64,000 bases of DNA from contig NZ_CP135079.1 in assembly GCF_032121415.1 (NCBI RefSeq), positions 3,906,001 to 3,970,000 on the forward strand. Reading direction: 5' to 3'. Source of the DNA: Streptomyces parvus. Its GTDB lineage: Bacteria > Actinomycetota > Actinomycetes > Streptomycetales > Streptomycetaceae. Position 1 is the stretch's first letter. Every line of letters starts with the position of its first letter. A program made the translations under genes and the position numbers. A model generated the notes under the pieces. That model had not been told where the DNA came from and made no database searches. It worked only from the letters and a program-made list of their open reading frames with translations. Positions 50,971 through 60,034 of the stretch are shown here, one piece after another.

Positions 50971-53823
50971 ATGGCCGAACAACATCGACCGCATACCGGA
51001 CCGTCTTCCGCGGCCTCTCCGGTTTTCGTCGCCGCGCTCCGCTCCGCCGTGCGCGGCGCGAGCGACTTCGGCCCCACGGCACGGGCGTTGACGACGATGG
51101 ACGCGTCCAACTACCGCCGCGTCCCCCTCGGCGTGCTCGCCCCGCGCGACGCGGAGGACATCGCCGCCGCGCTGACGGTCTGCCAGGAGCACCGGGTGCC
51201 GGTCGTCCCGCGCGGCGGCGGCACGTCCATCGCCGGACAGGCCACCGGCACCGGCCTCGTCCTCGACCTCACCCGCCATCTGCGGGCGATCCTCGACCTG
51301 GACCCCGCCGCCCGCACCGCCGTCGTCCAGCCCGGGGTGATCCTGGACGACCTGCGGGCCGCCGCCGCACCGCACGGTCTGACCTTCGGCCCCGACCCGT
51401 CCACCCACGGCCGCTGCACCCTCGGCGGGATGATCGGCAACAACTCCTGCGGCGCGCACTCGGTTGCCTGGGGCACGACGGCGGACAACGTGCGGGGGCT
51501 GTCGGTCGTCCGGTACGGGGGGCAGGCGCTGCGCCTGGAACAGGGGAGCGGCGCGGGCCCGGCGGGCGTCGACGCCCTCGTCGCCTCCCACCTCGCCCTC
51601 CTGCGCACCGGCTACCCCGACCTCCCGCGCCGCATCTCCGGGTACGCGCTCGACGCCCTGCTCCCCGAACACCCCGGAGGCCCGGACCCGGTCCGGGCGT
51701 TCTGCGGCAGCGAAGGCACCCTCGGCGTCGTCACCGAGGCCACCGTGCGCCTGGTCGAAGCGCCGCGCGCCCGCGCCCTGGCCGTCCTCGGGTACGCCGA
51801 CGAGTCCGCCGCGGCCGAGGCCGCCCCGGGCCTCCTCCCGTACGGCCCGCTCACCGTCGAGGGCATGGCCGCCGATCTCGTCGCCGAACCGTCGGGACTG
51901 CTGCCGCGCGGGGCCGCCTGGCTCTTCGTCGAGACCGGCGGTGCGACCCCGGCCGAGGCCCGCGCCCACGCCGAACGCGTCCTGCGGGCGGCCGACGCGG
52001 TGGACGGGGCCGTCGTCACCGATCCGGCAGGGCAGCGGGCCCTGTGGCGGATCCGCGAGGACGCCGCCGGGACCGCGACCCGGATGCCCGACGGGAGTGA
52101 GGCCTGGCCGGGCTGGGAGGACTGCGCGGTCCCGCCCGCCCGGCTCGGGGCCTACCTCCGCGACTTCCGCGCCCTCCTCGCCGAACACGGCCTGCGCGGC
52201 ACCCCGTACGGCCACTTCGGCGACGGCTGCATCCACGTCCGCATCGACTTCGACCTGATGACCGACGCCGGGGTGGCCCGCTTCCGCCGGTTCTCCGAGG
52301 AGACCGCCGACCTGGTCGTCGCCCACGGCGGCTCCCTCAGCGGTGAGCACGGCGACGGGCAGGCGCGCGCGGAGCTGCTGCCCCGGATGTACGGGGACGA
52401 CCTCGTCGCCCTCTTCGGCCGGTTCAAGGACCTGTGGGACCCGGACGGCGGCCTGAACCCGGGGATGCTGGCCCGCCCGGACCGCCTCGACGAGAACCTC
52501 CGCTTCTCCGTCCTCCCGAGGCGCCCGGTGGACGTGGAGTTCGGCTATCCGCAGGACGGCGGGGACTTCGCGGGCGCGGTCCGCCGCTGTGTCGGTGTCG
52601 CCAAGTGCCGTACGACCGAGGCGAGTGGCGCGGGCGTCATGTGCCCGTCCTTCCGCGCGACCGGAGAGGAGGCCCACTCGACCCGGGGCCGGGCCCGGCT
52701 CCTCCACGAGATGCTGGCGGGCGAGGTCATCACGGACGGCTGGCGCAGCACGGAGGTCCGGGACGCGCTCGATCTCTGCCTCTCCTGCAAGGGCTGCCGC
52801 AGCGACTGCCCGGTGGGCGTCGACATGGCGACGTACAAGGCGGAGTTCCTGCACCACCACTACCGGGGGCGCCTCCGGCCCGCCGCCCACTACGCGATGG
52901 GCCGCCTGCCGCAGTGGCTGCGTCTCGCGCGCCCCTTCGCCCGTCCGATCAACGCCCTGGCCCGGCTGCGCCCGCTCGCCGCGCTCGCGAAGCGGCTGGC
53001 GGGGATCGCGCCCGAGCGCACGATCCCGGTGCTGGCGACCCGGACGTACAGCCGGTGGCTGCGCGCCCGGCAGGGCACGGGGACACGCGTCCTGTCCACG
53101 GACCGGGTGGTGCGCCTGTGGGCGGACACCTTTACCGAGCATCTGTCCCCGCAGGTCGGCCGGGCGGCGGTGCGGGTGCTGGAGGAGGCGACGGGGCGTA
53201 CGGTGCTGCCGCCGCCGCGCGGGGTGTGCTGCGGCCTCACGTACGTGTCGACCGGGCAGCTCGACGCGGCCCGCAGGGTGATGCGCCGCACCCTGGACCG
53301 GCTGGGCCTCCTCCCCGGCCAACCGCTCGTCGTCCTGGAGCCGAGCTGCGCCGCGACCCTCCGCACCGACCTGCCCGAACTCCTCGCCGACGACCCGCGC
53401 GCCGCCGAAGTGGCCGCGGCCGTTCGCACGTTCGCCCAGTACCTGGAGGAGTACGCCCCCGACTGGACACCGCCCCGCCTGGACCGCCCGGCCGCCGGCC
53501 AGACCCACTGCCACCAGCACGCGGTCCTCGGCGACGCGGCGGAACGGCGGCTGCGCGAACGGCTGGGCCTGACCGGTGAACTGAGCGGCGGCTGCTGCGG
53601 GCTCGCCGGGAACTTCGGCTTCGAGAAGGGGCACGGGGAGGTGTCCGCCGCCTGCGCGGAGGAGCGGCTGCTCCCCGCCGTGCGGGAGATGGCACCGGGG
53701 ACGGAACTCCTCGCGGACGGCTTCTCCTGCCGGACGCAGCTCGACCAGCTGGCCGGACGCAGGGCCCGGCACCTCGCGGAGGTGATCGCGGAAGAGCTGG
53801 AAGGCGCCCGGCCCCCTTCGTGA
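50971..53823 (+). CDS. Fused FAD-linked/Fe-S dehydrogenase (D-lactate/glycolate oxidase type)
   Basis: 950 aa. N-terminal FAD_binding_4 domain (VVPRGGGTSIAGQATG, CTLGGMIGNNSCGAHSVAWG), FAD-oxidase C domain (YGHFGDGCIHVRIDFDL, SGEHGDGQAR), then ferredoxin-like clusters (CRTTEASGAGVMCPSF, CLSCKGCRSDCP). Two C-terminal CCG domains (GVCCGLTYVSTGQ; GGCCGLAGNFGFEKG) complete it. This is GlcD and GlcF in one chain, so a membrane-associated 2-hydroxyacid dehydrogenase feeding electrons to quinone. ATG at 50971 has a very close GAGGGA; the open frame extends to 50044 but is antisense to cvnA. Substrate (D-lactate, glycolate or 2-hydroxyglutarate) unknown. Confidence 0.87.
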   Translation: MAEQHRPHTGPSSAASPVFVAALRSAVRGASDFGPTARALTTMDASNYRRVPLGVLAPRDAEDIAAALTVCQEHRVPVVPRGGGTSIAGQATGTGLVLDLTRHLRAILDLDPAARTAVVQPGVILDDLRAAAAPHGLTFGPDPSTHGRCTLGGMIGNNSCGAHSVAWGTTADNVRGLSVVRYGGQALRLEQGSGAGPAGVDALVASHLALLRTGYPDLPRRISGYALDALLPEHPGGPDPVRAFCGSEGTLGVVTEATVRLVEAPRARALAVLGYADESAAAEAAPGLLPYGPLTVEGMAADLVAEPSGLLPRGAAWLFVETGGATPAEARAHAERVLRAADAVDGAVVTDPAGQRALWRIREDAAGTATRMPDGSEAWPGWEDCAVPPARLGAYLRDFRALLAEHGLRGTPYGHFGDGCIHVRIDFDLMTDAGVARFRRFSEETADLVVAHGGSLSGEHGDGQARAELLPRMYGDDLVALFGRFKDLWDPDGGLNPGMLARPDRLDENLRFSVLPRRPVDVEFGYPQDGGDFAGAVRRCVGVAKCRTTEASGAGVMCPSFRATGEEAHSTRGRARLLHEMLAGEVITDGWRSTEVRDALDLCLSCKGCRSDCPVGVDMATYKAEFLHHHYRGRLRPAAHYAMGRLPQWLRLARPFARPINALARLRPLAALAKRLAGIAPERTIPVLATRTYSRWLRARQGTGTRVLSTDRVVRLWADTFTEHLSPQVGRAAVRVLEEATGRTVLPPPRGVCCGLTYVSTGQLDAARRVMRRTLDRLGLLPGQPLVVLEPSCAATLRTDLPELLADDPRAAEVAAAVRTFAQYLEEYAPDWTPPRLDRPAAGQTHCHQHAVLGDAAERRLRERLGLTGELSGGCCGLAGNFGFEKGHGEVSAACAEERLLPAVREMAPGTELLADGFSCRTQLDQLAGRRARHLAEVIAEELEGARPPS

Positions 53824-53838
53824 CGGGGACCGGGCGCC
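53803..53838. terminator. Convergent hairpin terminator
   Basis: GGCGCCCGGCCCC pairs with GGGGACCGGGCGCC (one mismatch) across the dehydrogenase stop codon, 6 bp before the end of the prephenate dehydrogenase gene. Serves both genes. Confidence 0.6.
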
Positions 53839-53843
53839 CTTCC

Positions 53844-55007
53844 TCAGACGGTGGCGGCCGGAGCCGCTTCGGCCAGGAGCCGCCCCAAAGGCGCGGGGCG
53901 CCCCTGCGTGGCCGGCGCCGACCCCTGCTGGACCCGCCAGCCGTACTCGATGAGCCGCTGCTCCATGCGGACCGTCGAACCGGTGTCGACCAGCAGCTCG
54001 ACCAGGCCGCTGCGGTCCTCGGGCGAGTGGTCGATCGTCACCTCCTCGACGTTGATGCCCAGGTCCGCGACGGTGGCCAACAGGGAGGCCAGCTCACCCG
54101 GTTGGTCGCCGATGAGGACGCGGACCAGCGCCCCGCCCCGGAGCGGTGCGCCGTGCTTCGCCGGTACCCGCTTGCGCCCCTCGCAGCCCCGGCTCAGCAG
54201 ATCGGCGACATGCATCATTCCCTCGGCCCGGACGTCCGTACTGTCGGTGGCCAGCCCGCGCAGGGCCGTCACCGCCACGCTCAGGTCGTCCGCCAGCTCC
54301 GCCAGCACATCGGCCACCGCCGCGGCGTTGGCGTCCAGGATGTCGCCCCACAGGTTGGGGTCGCCGCCGGCGATGCGGATCACGTCCCGCAGCCCCTGCC
54401 CGGCCAGCCGGGTCGCGTCGTCGGGCATGTGCTGGAGCCGTGCGGCCATCAGTGCCGCGACGACATGCGGGGTGTGGGAGACGAGGGCCACGGCCCGGTC
54501 GTGGGCCTCACCGTCCATGACCACGGGGACGGCCCCGCACAGGGCGATCACCTCCAGGGCCCGGTTCAGGGTCTGGGTCGTCGTGTCCGGGGTCGGGGTG
54601 AGCACCCAGGACCGCCCCTCGAACAGGGCGGCCGTCGCGGCGAGCGGTCCCGACAGTTCCCGTCCCGCCATCGGGTGGCCGCCGATGTAGGAGGACGGAT
54701 CGCCCAGCGCGGCCACGTCCCCCACCGGCCCCGACTTGACGCTGGCCACGTCCATGTAGGAGTGCGCGAGCCCCTTCGACTGCTGAACGGCCAGCACCTC
54801 CCCCACACTCCCCGGCGGCACCGCCAGCAGGGCGATGTCCACGGGGGCGGCGGGACGGCCCACCGTTCCGGCGCCCAGTGAGGCCGCCGTCCGCGCCGCC
54901 GACTCGTCCAGGTCGAGCAGATGCACCCGCACCCCCTTCGCCGCGAGGGCCAGGGCCACCGAGGTACCGATGAGACCCGTTCCCACCACCGCTGCCGTGC
55001 TGATCAT
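53844..55007 (-). CDS. tyrA: Prephenate dehydrogenase with C-terminal ACT domain
   Basis: 387 aa. Rossmann start AAVVGTGLIGTSVALALAAKG, the conserved HPMAGRE substrate loop, SHTPHVVAALMAARLQ helical domain, and an ACT regulatory domain from about 295 (LVRVLIGDQPGELASLLATV). It oxidatively decarboxylates prephenate to 4-hydroxyphenylpyruvate using NAD(P)+. ATG at 55007 overlaps the chorismate mutase stop by 4 bp. In this setting it probably supplies a pathway rather than general tyrosine, like NovF/CloF in aminocoumarin clusters (inference). Last gene of the reverse operon. Confidence 0.9.
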   Translation of the reverse strand: MISTAAVVGTGLIGTSVALALAAKGVRVHLLDLDESAARTAASLGAGTVGRPAAPVDIALLAVPPGSVGEVLAVQQSKGLAHSYMDVASVKSGPVGDVAALGDPSSYIGGHPMAGRELSGPLAATAALFEGRSWVLTPTPDTTTQTLNRALEVIALCGAVPVVMDGEAHDRAVALVSHTPHVVAALMAARLQHMPDDATRLAGQGLRDVIRIAGGDPNLWGDILDANAAAVADVLAELADDLSVAVTALRGLATDSTDVRAEGMMHVADLLSRGCEGRKRVPAKHGAPLRGGALVRVLIGDQPGELASLLATVADLGINVEEVTIDHSPEDRSGLVELLVDTGSTVRMEQRLIEYGWRVQQGSAPATQGRPAPLGRLLAEAAPAATV

Positions 55008-55384
55008 TCGCTGCCTCCGGGGCGTGCTGCCTGGTCGGGGCGCAGAACGGCCGCGCCGTCGAGATACACATGGTGGATGTCACGCTTGGGCAGGTCCGTC
55101 TCGGCGTGCGCCAGGATGCGGACGACGCGCGGCAGCGCACCGGGCACATCCAGTTCCTGGGCGCACATGAGCGGGGTGTCTGCCATGCCCGCCTCGCGGG
55201 CGGCGGCCGCCGGGAACGCCGAGCGCAGATCCGGGGTCGCCGTGAAGAGGACGCTGATGAGGTCGTCGTGCCGCACCCCGTTGGCGTCCAGCATCTCCTT
55301 CAGGAGCCGCTTGGTGCCGTCGACGACGGCGTTCTCGGAGTCTTCGCGCAGCTGGACCGCGCCGCGCAGACCGCGTACCGCCAT
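55004..55384 (-). CDS. aroH: AroH-type chorismate mutase
   Basis: 126 aa, trimeric monofunctional mutase fold. Active-site residues match the B. subtilis enzyme by position: Arg7 (RGLRGA), Cys74 and Glu77 (CAQELDV), Arg89 (VRILAH), Tyr107 (HHVYLDG) and Arg115. It converts chorismate to prephenate. AroH-type enzymes are less common in Streptomyces core metabolism than AroQ types, which supports a dedicated role. 4 bp downstream of the DAHP synthase stop and overlapping tyrA. Confidence 0.92.
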   Translation of the reverse strand: MAVRGLRGAVQLREDSENAVVDGTKRLLKEMLDANGVRHDDLISVLFTATPDLRSAFPAAAAREAGMADTPLMCAQELDVPGALPRVVRILAHAETDLPKRDIHHVYLDGAAVLRPDQAARPGGSE

Positions 55385-55388
55385 GCCG

Positions 55389-56753
55389 TCACCCCGCCCC
55401 GTGGCCGCGGTCGCGGAGCAGCTCCGCCGTCTCGAAGGCGAGGTCCAGCGCCTGGTGCCGGTTCAGACGCGGGTCGCACGCCGACTCGTAGCGACGGGCC
55501 AGGTCGTCCACGTCGACGGCCGCGCCGCCGCCCACGCACTCGGTGACGTCCTCGCCGGTCAGCTCGATGTGAATGCCCCCGGGATGGGTGCCCAGCGCGT
55601 GGTGCACGTCGAAGAACCCCCGGACCTCGGCCAGGATGTCGTCGAACCTGCGGGTCTTGAGGCCGCTGGGCGCGGTGAAGGTGTTGCCGTGCATCGGGTC
55701 GCAGACCCAGGCGACCTGGGCGCCCGAGGCGGTGACCTTCTCCACCAGCGGCGGCAGCAGGTCGCGTACCCGGTCCGCGCCCATGCGCGTGATGAAGGAG
55801 AGACGGCCCGGCTCACGGCGGGGATCGAGCTTCTCGATCAGCGCCAGGGCCTCGTCGGCCGTTGCGGCGGGCCCCAGTTTGACCGCGATCGGGTTGCGTA
55901 CCCGCGCCGCGAACTCCACGTGTGCCCCGTCGAGTTGGCGTGTGCGCTCGCCGATCCAGATCAGATGGCTGGAGACGTCGTAGTCATGGCCGCTGAGCGA
56001 GTCGCGCCGGGTGAGCGCCTCCTCGTAGTCGAGGATCAGGGCCTCGTGGCTGGTGAAGAAGTCCACATCGCCGAACTCGTCCGGCCTCACGCCGCAGGCC
56101 CGCAGGAACGCCATGGCCCGGTCGATCTCGCCGGCCAGCCGTTCATAGCGCTCACCGGCCGGTGACGCGGAGACGAAGTCCTGGTTCCAGGTGTGCACCT
56201 GGTGCAGCCCGGCGTAACCGCCCTTGGTGAAGGCGCGGACGAGGTTCAGCGTGGCGGCGGACGCCTGGTACATGCGCCGCAGCCGGTCCGGATCGGGGGT
56301 GCGGGCCTCGGCGGTGAACTCCAGGCCGTTGACCGCGTCGCCCCGGTAGACGGGCAGCTCGACCTCTCCGCGCCGTTCGGTGGGCTGGGAACGGGGCTTG
56401 GAGTACTGCCCCGCCATGCGCCCCACCTTGACCACCGGGACGGAGGTCGCGTACGTGAGGACGGCCGCCATCTGGAGCAGCGTCTTCACCTTGTCGCGTA
56501 TCCGGTCGGCCGTCACCCCGTCGAAGGTTTCGGCGCAGTCGCCGCCCTGGAGGAGGAACGCCTCACCGCGGGCGACGGCGCCGAGCTGGGCGCGTAACCG
56601 GTCGCACTCGCCCGCGAAGACGAGCGGAGGGAGGCCGGCGAGGTCCGCCAGCACCCGGTCCAGCGCCTGCTGGTCCGGCCACGGCGGCTGCTGCGCGGCG
56701 GGCAGGCCCCGCCAGGTGGCGGGGGAGGTCGGAAGTTCCGGTCGGTGAGTCAT
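55389..56753 (-). CDS. Class II DAHP synthase with a TTA codon
   Basis: 454 aa, plant/actinobacterial type II 3-deoxy-D-arabino-heptulosonate-7-phosphate synthase, first step of the shikimate pathway. GGDCAETF has the metal Cys, DPMHGNTF the His, HIELTGEDVTEC the Glu and YESACDPRLN the Asp. Codon 53 (in GECDRLRAQ) is TTA (56595-56597), the rare bldA-dependent leucine codon, not expected in a housekeeping copy. AAAGG ribosome-binding site. It is probably a second, cluster-specific copy that boosts chorismate supply. Confidence 0.92.
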   Translation of the reverse strand: MTHRPELPTSPATWRGLPAAQQPPWPDQQALDRVLADLAGLPPLVFAGECDRLRAQLGAVARGEAFLLQGGDCAETFDGVTADRIRDKVKTLLQMAAVLTYATSVPVVKVGRMAGQYSKPRSQPTERRGEVELPVYRGDAVNGLEFTAEARTPDPDRLRRMYQASAATLNLVRAFTKGGYAGLHQVHTWNQDFVSASPAGERYERLAGEIDRAMAFLRACGVRPDEFGDVDFFTSHEALILDYEEALTRRDSLSGHDYDVSSHLIWIGERTRQLDGAHVEFAARVRNPIAVKLGPAATADEALALIEKLDPRREPGRLSFITRMGADRVRDLLPPLVEKVTASGAQVAWVCDPMHGNTFTAPSGLKTRRFDDILAEVRGFFDVHHALGTHPGGIHIELTGEDVTECVGGGAAVDVDDLARRYESACDPRLNRHQALDLAFETAELLRDRGHGAG

Positions 56754-56813
56754 GTGCCTTTCCCCTGTCGGGAGTCGCTGTCGAACCGGGTGGTGGTGCC
56801 TGCCGGGCCCCGT

Positions 56814-57659
56814 CTACTCCTCCAGCAGGTCGGGCTGCTCGGCGACGATCTCGTCCCAGAGCAGCTGGAAGCTGAACCAGCCCAGCTGCTCGTCGCCGAA
56901 ACCCGCACCGGCGGCGGTCGCCTGCTCGTGGGTGAACATCTCCGGGGTACCGGCGGCGCGGGCCAGCAACTGGACCTGGGCGCAGCTGTCGTAGGTGAAG
57001 AACCAGTGCACCGCCTCGTCCAGCGAGCCGCCCACCGTGATCAGCCCGTGGTGGCGCAGCAGGATGGCACGGTTGTCGCCCAGCTTCTCGGCGATGTCGC
57101 GGCCCTGCTCCAGGGAGACGGACGGCCCCTCGTACGCGTCGTACAGCGTCTGGCGTCCGTAGAAGGCGGCCGATTCCTGGTCGATGGGGTCGAGGAGACG
57201 GCCGATCGCGCCCAAGGCGCGGGAGTGCGCCGTGTGACCGTGGGCCGCGGCCGTGGCGCCCGGGTGCAGTTCGTGGATCTGGGAGTGGATCACGAAGGCG
57301 CTCGGGTTGACCCGGTGCTTGCCGTGGACGACGCGGCCCTGGGAGTCGACGCAGATGAGGTCGGCCACCCGGACGTGCTTGAACGAGACGCCGAACGGGT
57401 TCACCCAGAACTGGTCCGGGTACTCCGGGTCACGCACCGATATGTGGCCCGATATGCCCTCGCCGAAGCCGTATTTGCCGAACAGCCGCAGGGCGGCGGC
57501 CAGGCGCTGCTTGCGGTGGCGCCGGGCCTCCTCGAAGGTGGCGAAGTCGGGCTCTCCCGGGATCGGCAGGCCGGTCGCCGTGTCGGCGAGGTAGTCGGCG
57601 GGACCCGTCGCGGCGGAAGTGGTCCCGTGCGGGTGGGTGAGGGGCGAAACCGTGATCAT
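56814..57659 (-). CDS. Class II aldolase/adducin-fold protein, possible CloR/NovR-type oxygenase
   Basis: 281 aa. RLFGKYGFGEGISGHISVRD is the fold's N-terminal signature, AAHGHTAHSRA gives the H-x-H metal pair, and LRHHGLITVGG holds the third His. The family includes sugar-phosphate aldolases but also CloR/NovR, iron oxygenases that turn (prenylated) 4-hydroxyphenylpyruvate into 4-hydroxymandelate and 4-hydroxybenzoate. With tyrA, aroH and DAHP synthase in the same operon, a CloR/NovR-like role on 4-hydroxyphenylpyruvate is attractive. No prenyltransferase is seen. GGAG before the ATG. Confidence 0.75.
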   Translation of the reverse strand: MITVSPLTHPHGTTSAATGPADYLADTATGLPIPGEPDFATFEEARRHRKQRLAAALRLFGKYGFGEGISGHISVRDPEYPDQFWVNPFGVSFKHVRVADLICVDSQGRVVHGKHRVNPSAFVIHSQIHELHPGATAAAHGHTAHSRALGAIGRLLDPIDQESAAFYGRQTLYDAYEGPSVSLEQGRDIAEKLGDNRAILLRHHGLITVGGSLDEAVHWFFTYDSCAQVQLLARAAGTPEMFTHEQATAAGAGFGDEQLGWFSFQLLWDEIVAEQPDLLEE

Positions 57660-57752
57660 GGCGACTCCGTTATCAAAGGAGGGCAGGAAGGGAAGGGGGA
57701 GCGGGAGGAAGGCAGGAGCAGGAGGAGCGCGGAGGGCGCGGACGGGCCCGGC

Positions 57753-59288
57753 TCAGGCCGGCAGCAGCGACTCGGCGGTGTGGCTCGCCGTCCGCGCGGA
57801 GGCGTGCTCCAGGATGGCGTCCACGATGTCCACACCGCGGTCGACCAGCGACTGGACACCGAAGGTGAAGAAGAGCGAGCCCGCCGCGATGGTGCCCAGT
57901 CCGTAGAGCCGCGGGTCCGAGGCGCCGTCCGTCGTCAACTGGCTCGTGGCGCGAAGGACATGCAGCCCGCCGTGCGGGTGGAGGCTCGCGGCACGGTCGC
58001 CGATCAGGGTGTTCACGAGCGGTGCGGCGCCCTGCGGTATGCGGCCCTCGGAGGCGCTGACCGCGTTGATCACGCGGTCCGTCCGCAGGACCGTTCCGTC
58101 CAGCAGGCTCAGGGTGAGGCCGCCGCCGCGTCCCGCGGCGGCGGAGTCGAGACCGGACCGGATGTCCAGACGGCCCTCGTCGATCAGACCGAGCAGCACC
58201 GCGGCGCTGCTCGGCGGCATCGGGCAGCACAGGCTCATGACGGTCCGGTAGTGCAGGCGCAGCACCTCGGCCCGGTCCTGTTCCCCGAGCACCGGCCAGA
58301 CGTCGGGCCCGATCTCGGGGACCGCCCGCTGGAGAATGCGCAGGCCCAGGTCGGAGGCGTTCACGGCGGCGAACTGCCGCCTCAGACGGTCGGCCGGCGG
58401 CTCCCCGTCGAGGGAGGCCAGCTCGGCGTGGAGCGCCGGCATGTCCACCCCGGCCTCGTGCAGTTCCCGCTGGACGACCGCGGTGAACTCCTGAACGGAG
58501 ATCTCCCGTCGGCTCCGGGCCAGGGCGCGCATGCGTTCCTGCGTCAGATGGCGCAGCTCGAAGTGGGCCTCGCGCTGCCGGACACCGGGGAGCACCCCGC
58601 GCCGGGACACCAGGCTGATCGGTCCCCGGTGCCCCTGGGCCGCCAGGGAGAGGACGATGTCGACGGCGGTGAGACCGCTGCCGATCACCGCGACCCGCTC
58701 CGCGGCGCCGATCGTGCGCAGGTTCTGCGAGACGGGATACGGGTCCGCGATGAAGCCCGGGGAGCCCGCCAGGCCGTACACGTCCTTGGGCCCGTCACCG
58801 CCGACGCACAGGACGACGTAGTCGAAGGAGCTCGTCATGCCCCGCCCGGTGCTCACCACGACCTGGTCCTCGGTGCGCCGCGCCGACGTGACGGAGTCGC
58901 CGACGAGGTCGACGCGCCAGCCCTGCCTGCGGAGTTCGGCCAGACCGGCGTACGCCGTCTGTTCCAGGTACTCGCCGTAGACCGTGCGCGGGGCGAACCG
59001 CGCTCCGGAGAAGGGGTCCAGGCCGTAACTCTCGCCGAGCATGCGCTCACGGGCGCCCAGCCAGCGGATGAAGTGGTGCGGATCGCCTGCCCGTACGGAC
59101 ATGTCGTCGGGAGTGGCGTTGACCTTGATGGTCTCGCTGTCGACCTGGTAGGCGCGCCCCCGCCAGAGGTTCGGCGACGGCTCGAAAACCGTCAGGCTGC
59201 CTGGGCCGCCTTTGGCCATGACCAGGGCGTCGATGAGGCAGACAGCGGATGCGCCGCCTCCGACAACACCTATCGAGATTGCGGACAT
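57753..59288 (-). CDS. FAD/NAD(P)-binding oxidoreductase (NAD_binding_9-like)
   Basis: 511 aa. FAD Rossmann loop GVVGGGASAVCLIDAL at residue 7, second dinucleotide loop VAVIGSGLTAVDIVLSLAAQG near 197, and ATG-like DYVVLCVGGDGP. No haem or iron motif. It resembles flavoprotein monooxygenase/oxidoreductases found in several antibiotic clusters. Likely action on an aromatic intermediate is inferred from the operon. AGGTGA precedes the ATG at a fair distance. Third positions are high in GC; no TTA. Confidence 0.8.
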   Translation of the reverse strand: MSAISIGVVGGGASAVCLIDALVMAKGGPGSLTVFEPSPNLWRGRAYQVDSETIKVNATPDDMSVRAGDPHHFIRWLGARERMLGESYGLDPFSGARFAPRTVYGEYLEQTAYAGLAELRRQGWRVDLVGDSVTSARRTEDQVVVSTGRGMTSSFDYVVLCVGGDGPKDVYGLAGSPGFIADPYPVSQNLRTIGAAERVAVIGSGLTAVDIVLSLAAQGHRGPISLVSRRGVLPGVRQREAHFELRHLTQERMRALARSRREISVQEFTAVVQRELHEAGVDMPALHAELASLDGEPPADRLRRQFAAVNASDLGLRILQRAVPEIGPDVWPVLGEQDRAEVLRLHYRTVMSLCCPMPPSSAAVLLGLIDEGRLDIRSGLDSAAAGRGGGLTLSLLDGTVLRTDRVINAVSASEGRIPQGAAPLVNTLIGDRAASLHPHGGLHVLRATSQLTTDGASDPRLYGLGTIAAGSLFFTFGVQSLVDRGVDIVDAILEHASARTASHTAESLLPA

Positions 59289-59405
59289 ATGTCAGTCACC
59301 TATCGATGCGGGGTGGCGGGGGAGGGCGGGTCATGTGACTCCGTCGGCCCTCGCAGCACCCTTTTCTGGATTGCTGCCGGACCCTGTGCGAAGAAGTCGA
59401 CCCGG

Positions 59406-59942
59406 TCAGACCTGTTCGCGTTCGAAGCGGTGAAATCCGCCGTGCAGGAATACCAGGGGCGAGCGGGTGCTGTCGGCGCCCAGGCCCACGACCTCACCGA
59501 TGACCAGGACATGGTCGCCGGTGACGACGTGCTGGTGGTATCGGCATTCCAGCCAGGCCGCGCCGTCCAGGACGACCGCCCCGGTCGCGGACCCCGGCTC
59601 GGTGGGCAGGCTCCGCAGTGACCTCCGGCGCTCGTCCTCGGGGCGGGCGAAGATCCTGGCGAGGTCCTCACCGCCGTCGTCGAGGACGGACACGGCCCAC
59701 ACACCTGACTCCATCAGTTCGTCGAGGAATGTGGATTCCAGTCGGATGCTGATGGAAATGAGGGGTGGGCTCAGCGAGAGAGAGGTGAGGGAATTGACCG
59801 TGAGTGCGTTGTGTATACGGCCGGACGGTGCGTCGGTGAATGTGCTCACCACGCAGACTCCGGTGGCAAAATTACGCATGACCGAACGGAGTTCGTTTTG
59901 AATGGTGATGACTGGCCGGCTGGTGGCGGATACCTCGCCCAT
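59406..59942 (-). CDS. Flavin reductase (HpaC/NADH:FMN type)
   Basis: 178 aa. MRNFATGVCVVSTFTDAPSG, HNALTVNSLTSLSLSPPLIS (flavin-binding), and GDHVLVIGEVVGLG near the end. Partner reductase for two-component flavin monooxygenases. It leads the reverse operon. GGAGAGG 9 nt before the ATG. It may feed reduced flavin to an oxygenase encoded in the operon or beyond the window. Confidence 0.87.
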   Translation of the reverse strand: MGEVSATSRPVITIQNELRSVMRNFATGVCVVSTFTDAPSGRIHNALTVNSLTSLSLSPPLISISIRLESTFLDELMESGVWAVSVLDDGGEDLARIFARPEDERRRSLRSLPTEPGSATGAVVLDGAAWLECRYHQHVVTGDHVLVIGEVVGLGADSTRSPLVFLHGGFHRFEREQV

Positions 59943-60034
59943 GATGTGTCCTCTCCAGGAAATCGGCGATACGCCGCCCGTCCGAAAGGGAGGGCCGGTG
60001 CGATGTCGATGACACTACCGAGTTCCGGCCCGCA

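Noticed and set aside
53844..57659. Housekeeping aromatic amino-acid operon
   Set aside because: A TTA codon in the DAHP synthase, an AroH-type mutase and neighbouring butyrolactone genes argue for a cluster-specific set, though this remains inference.
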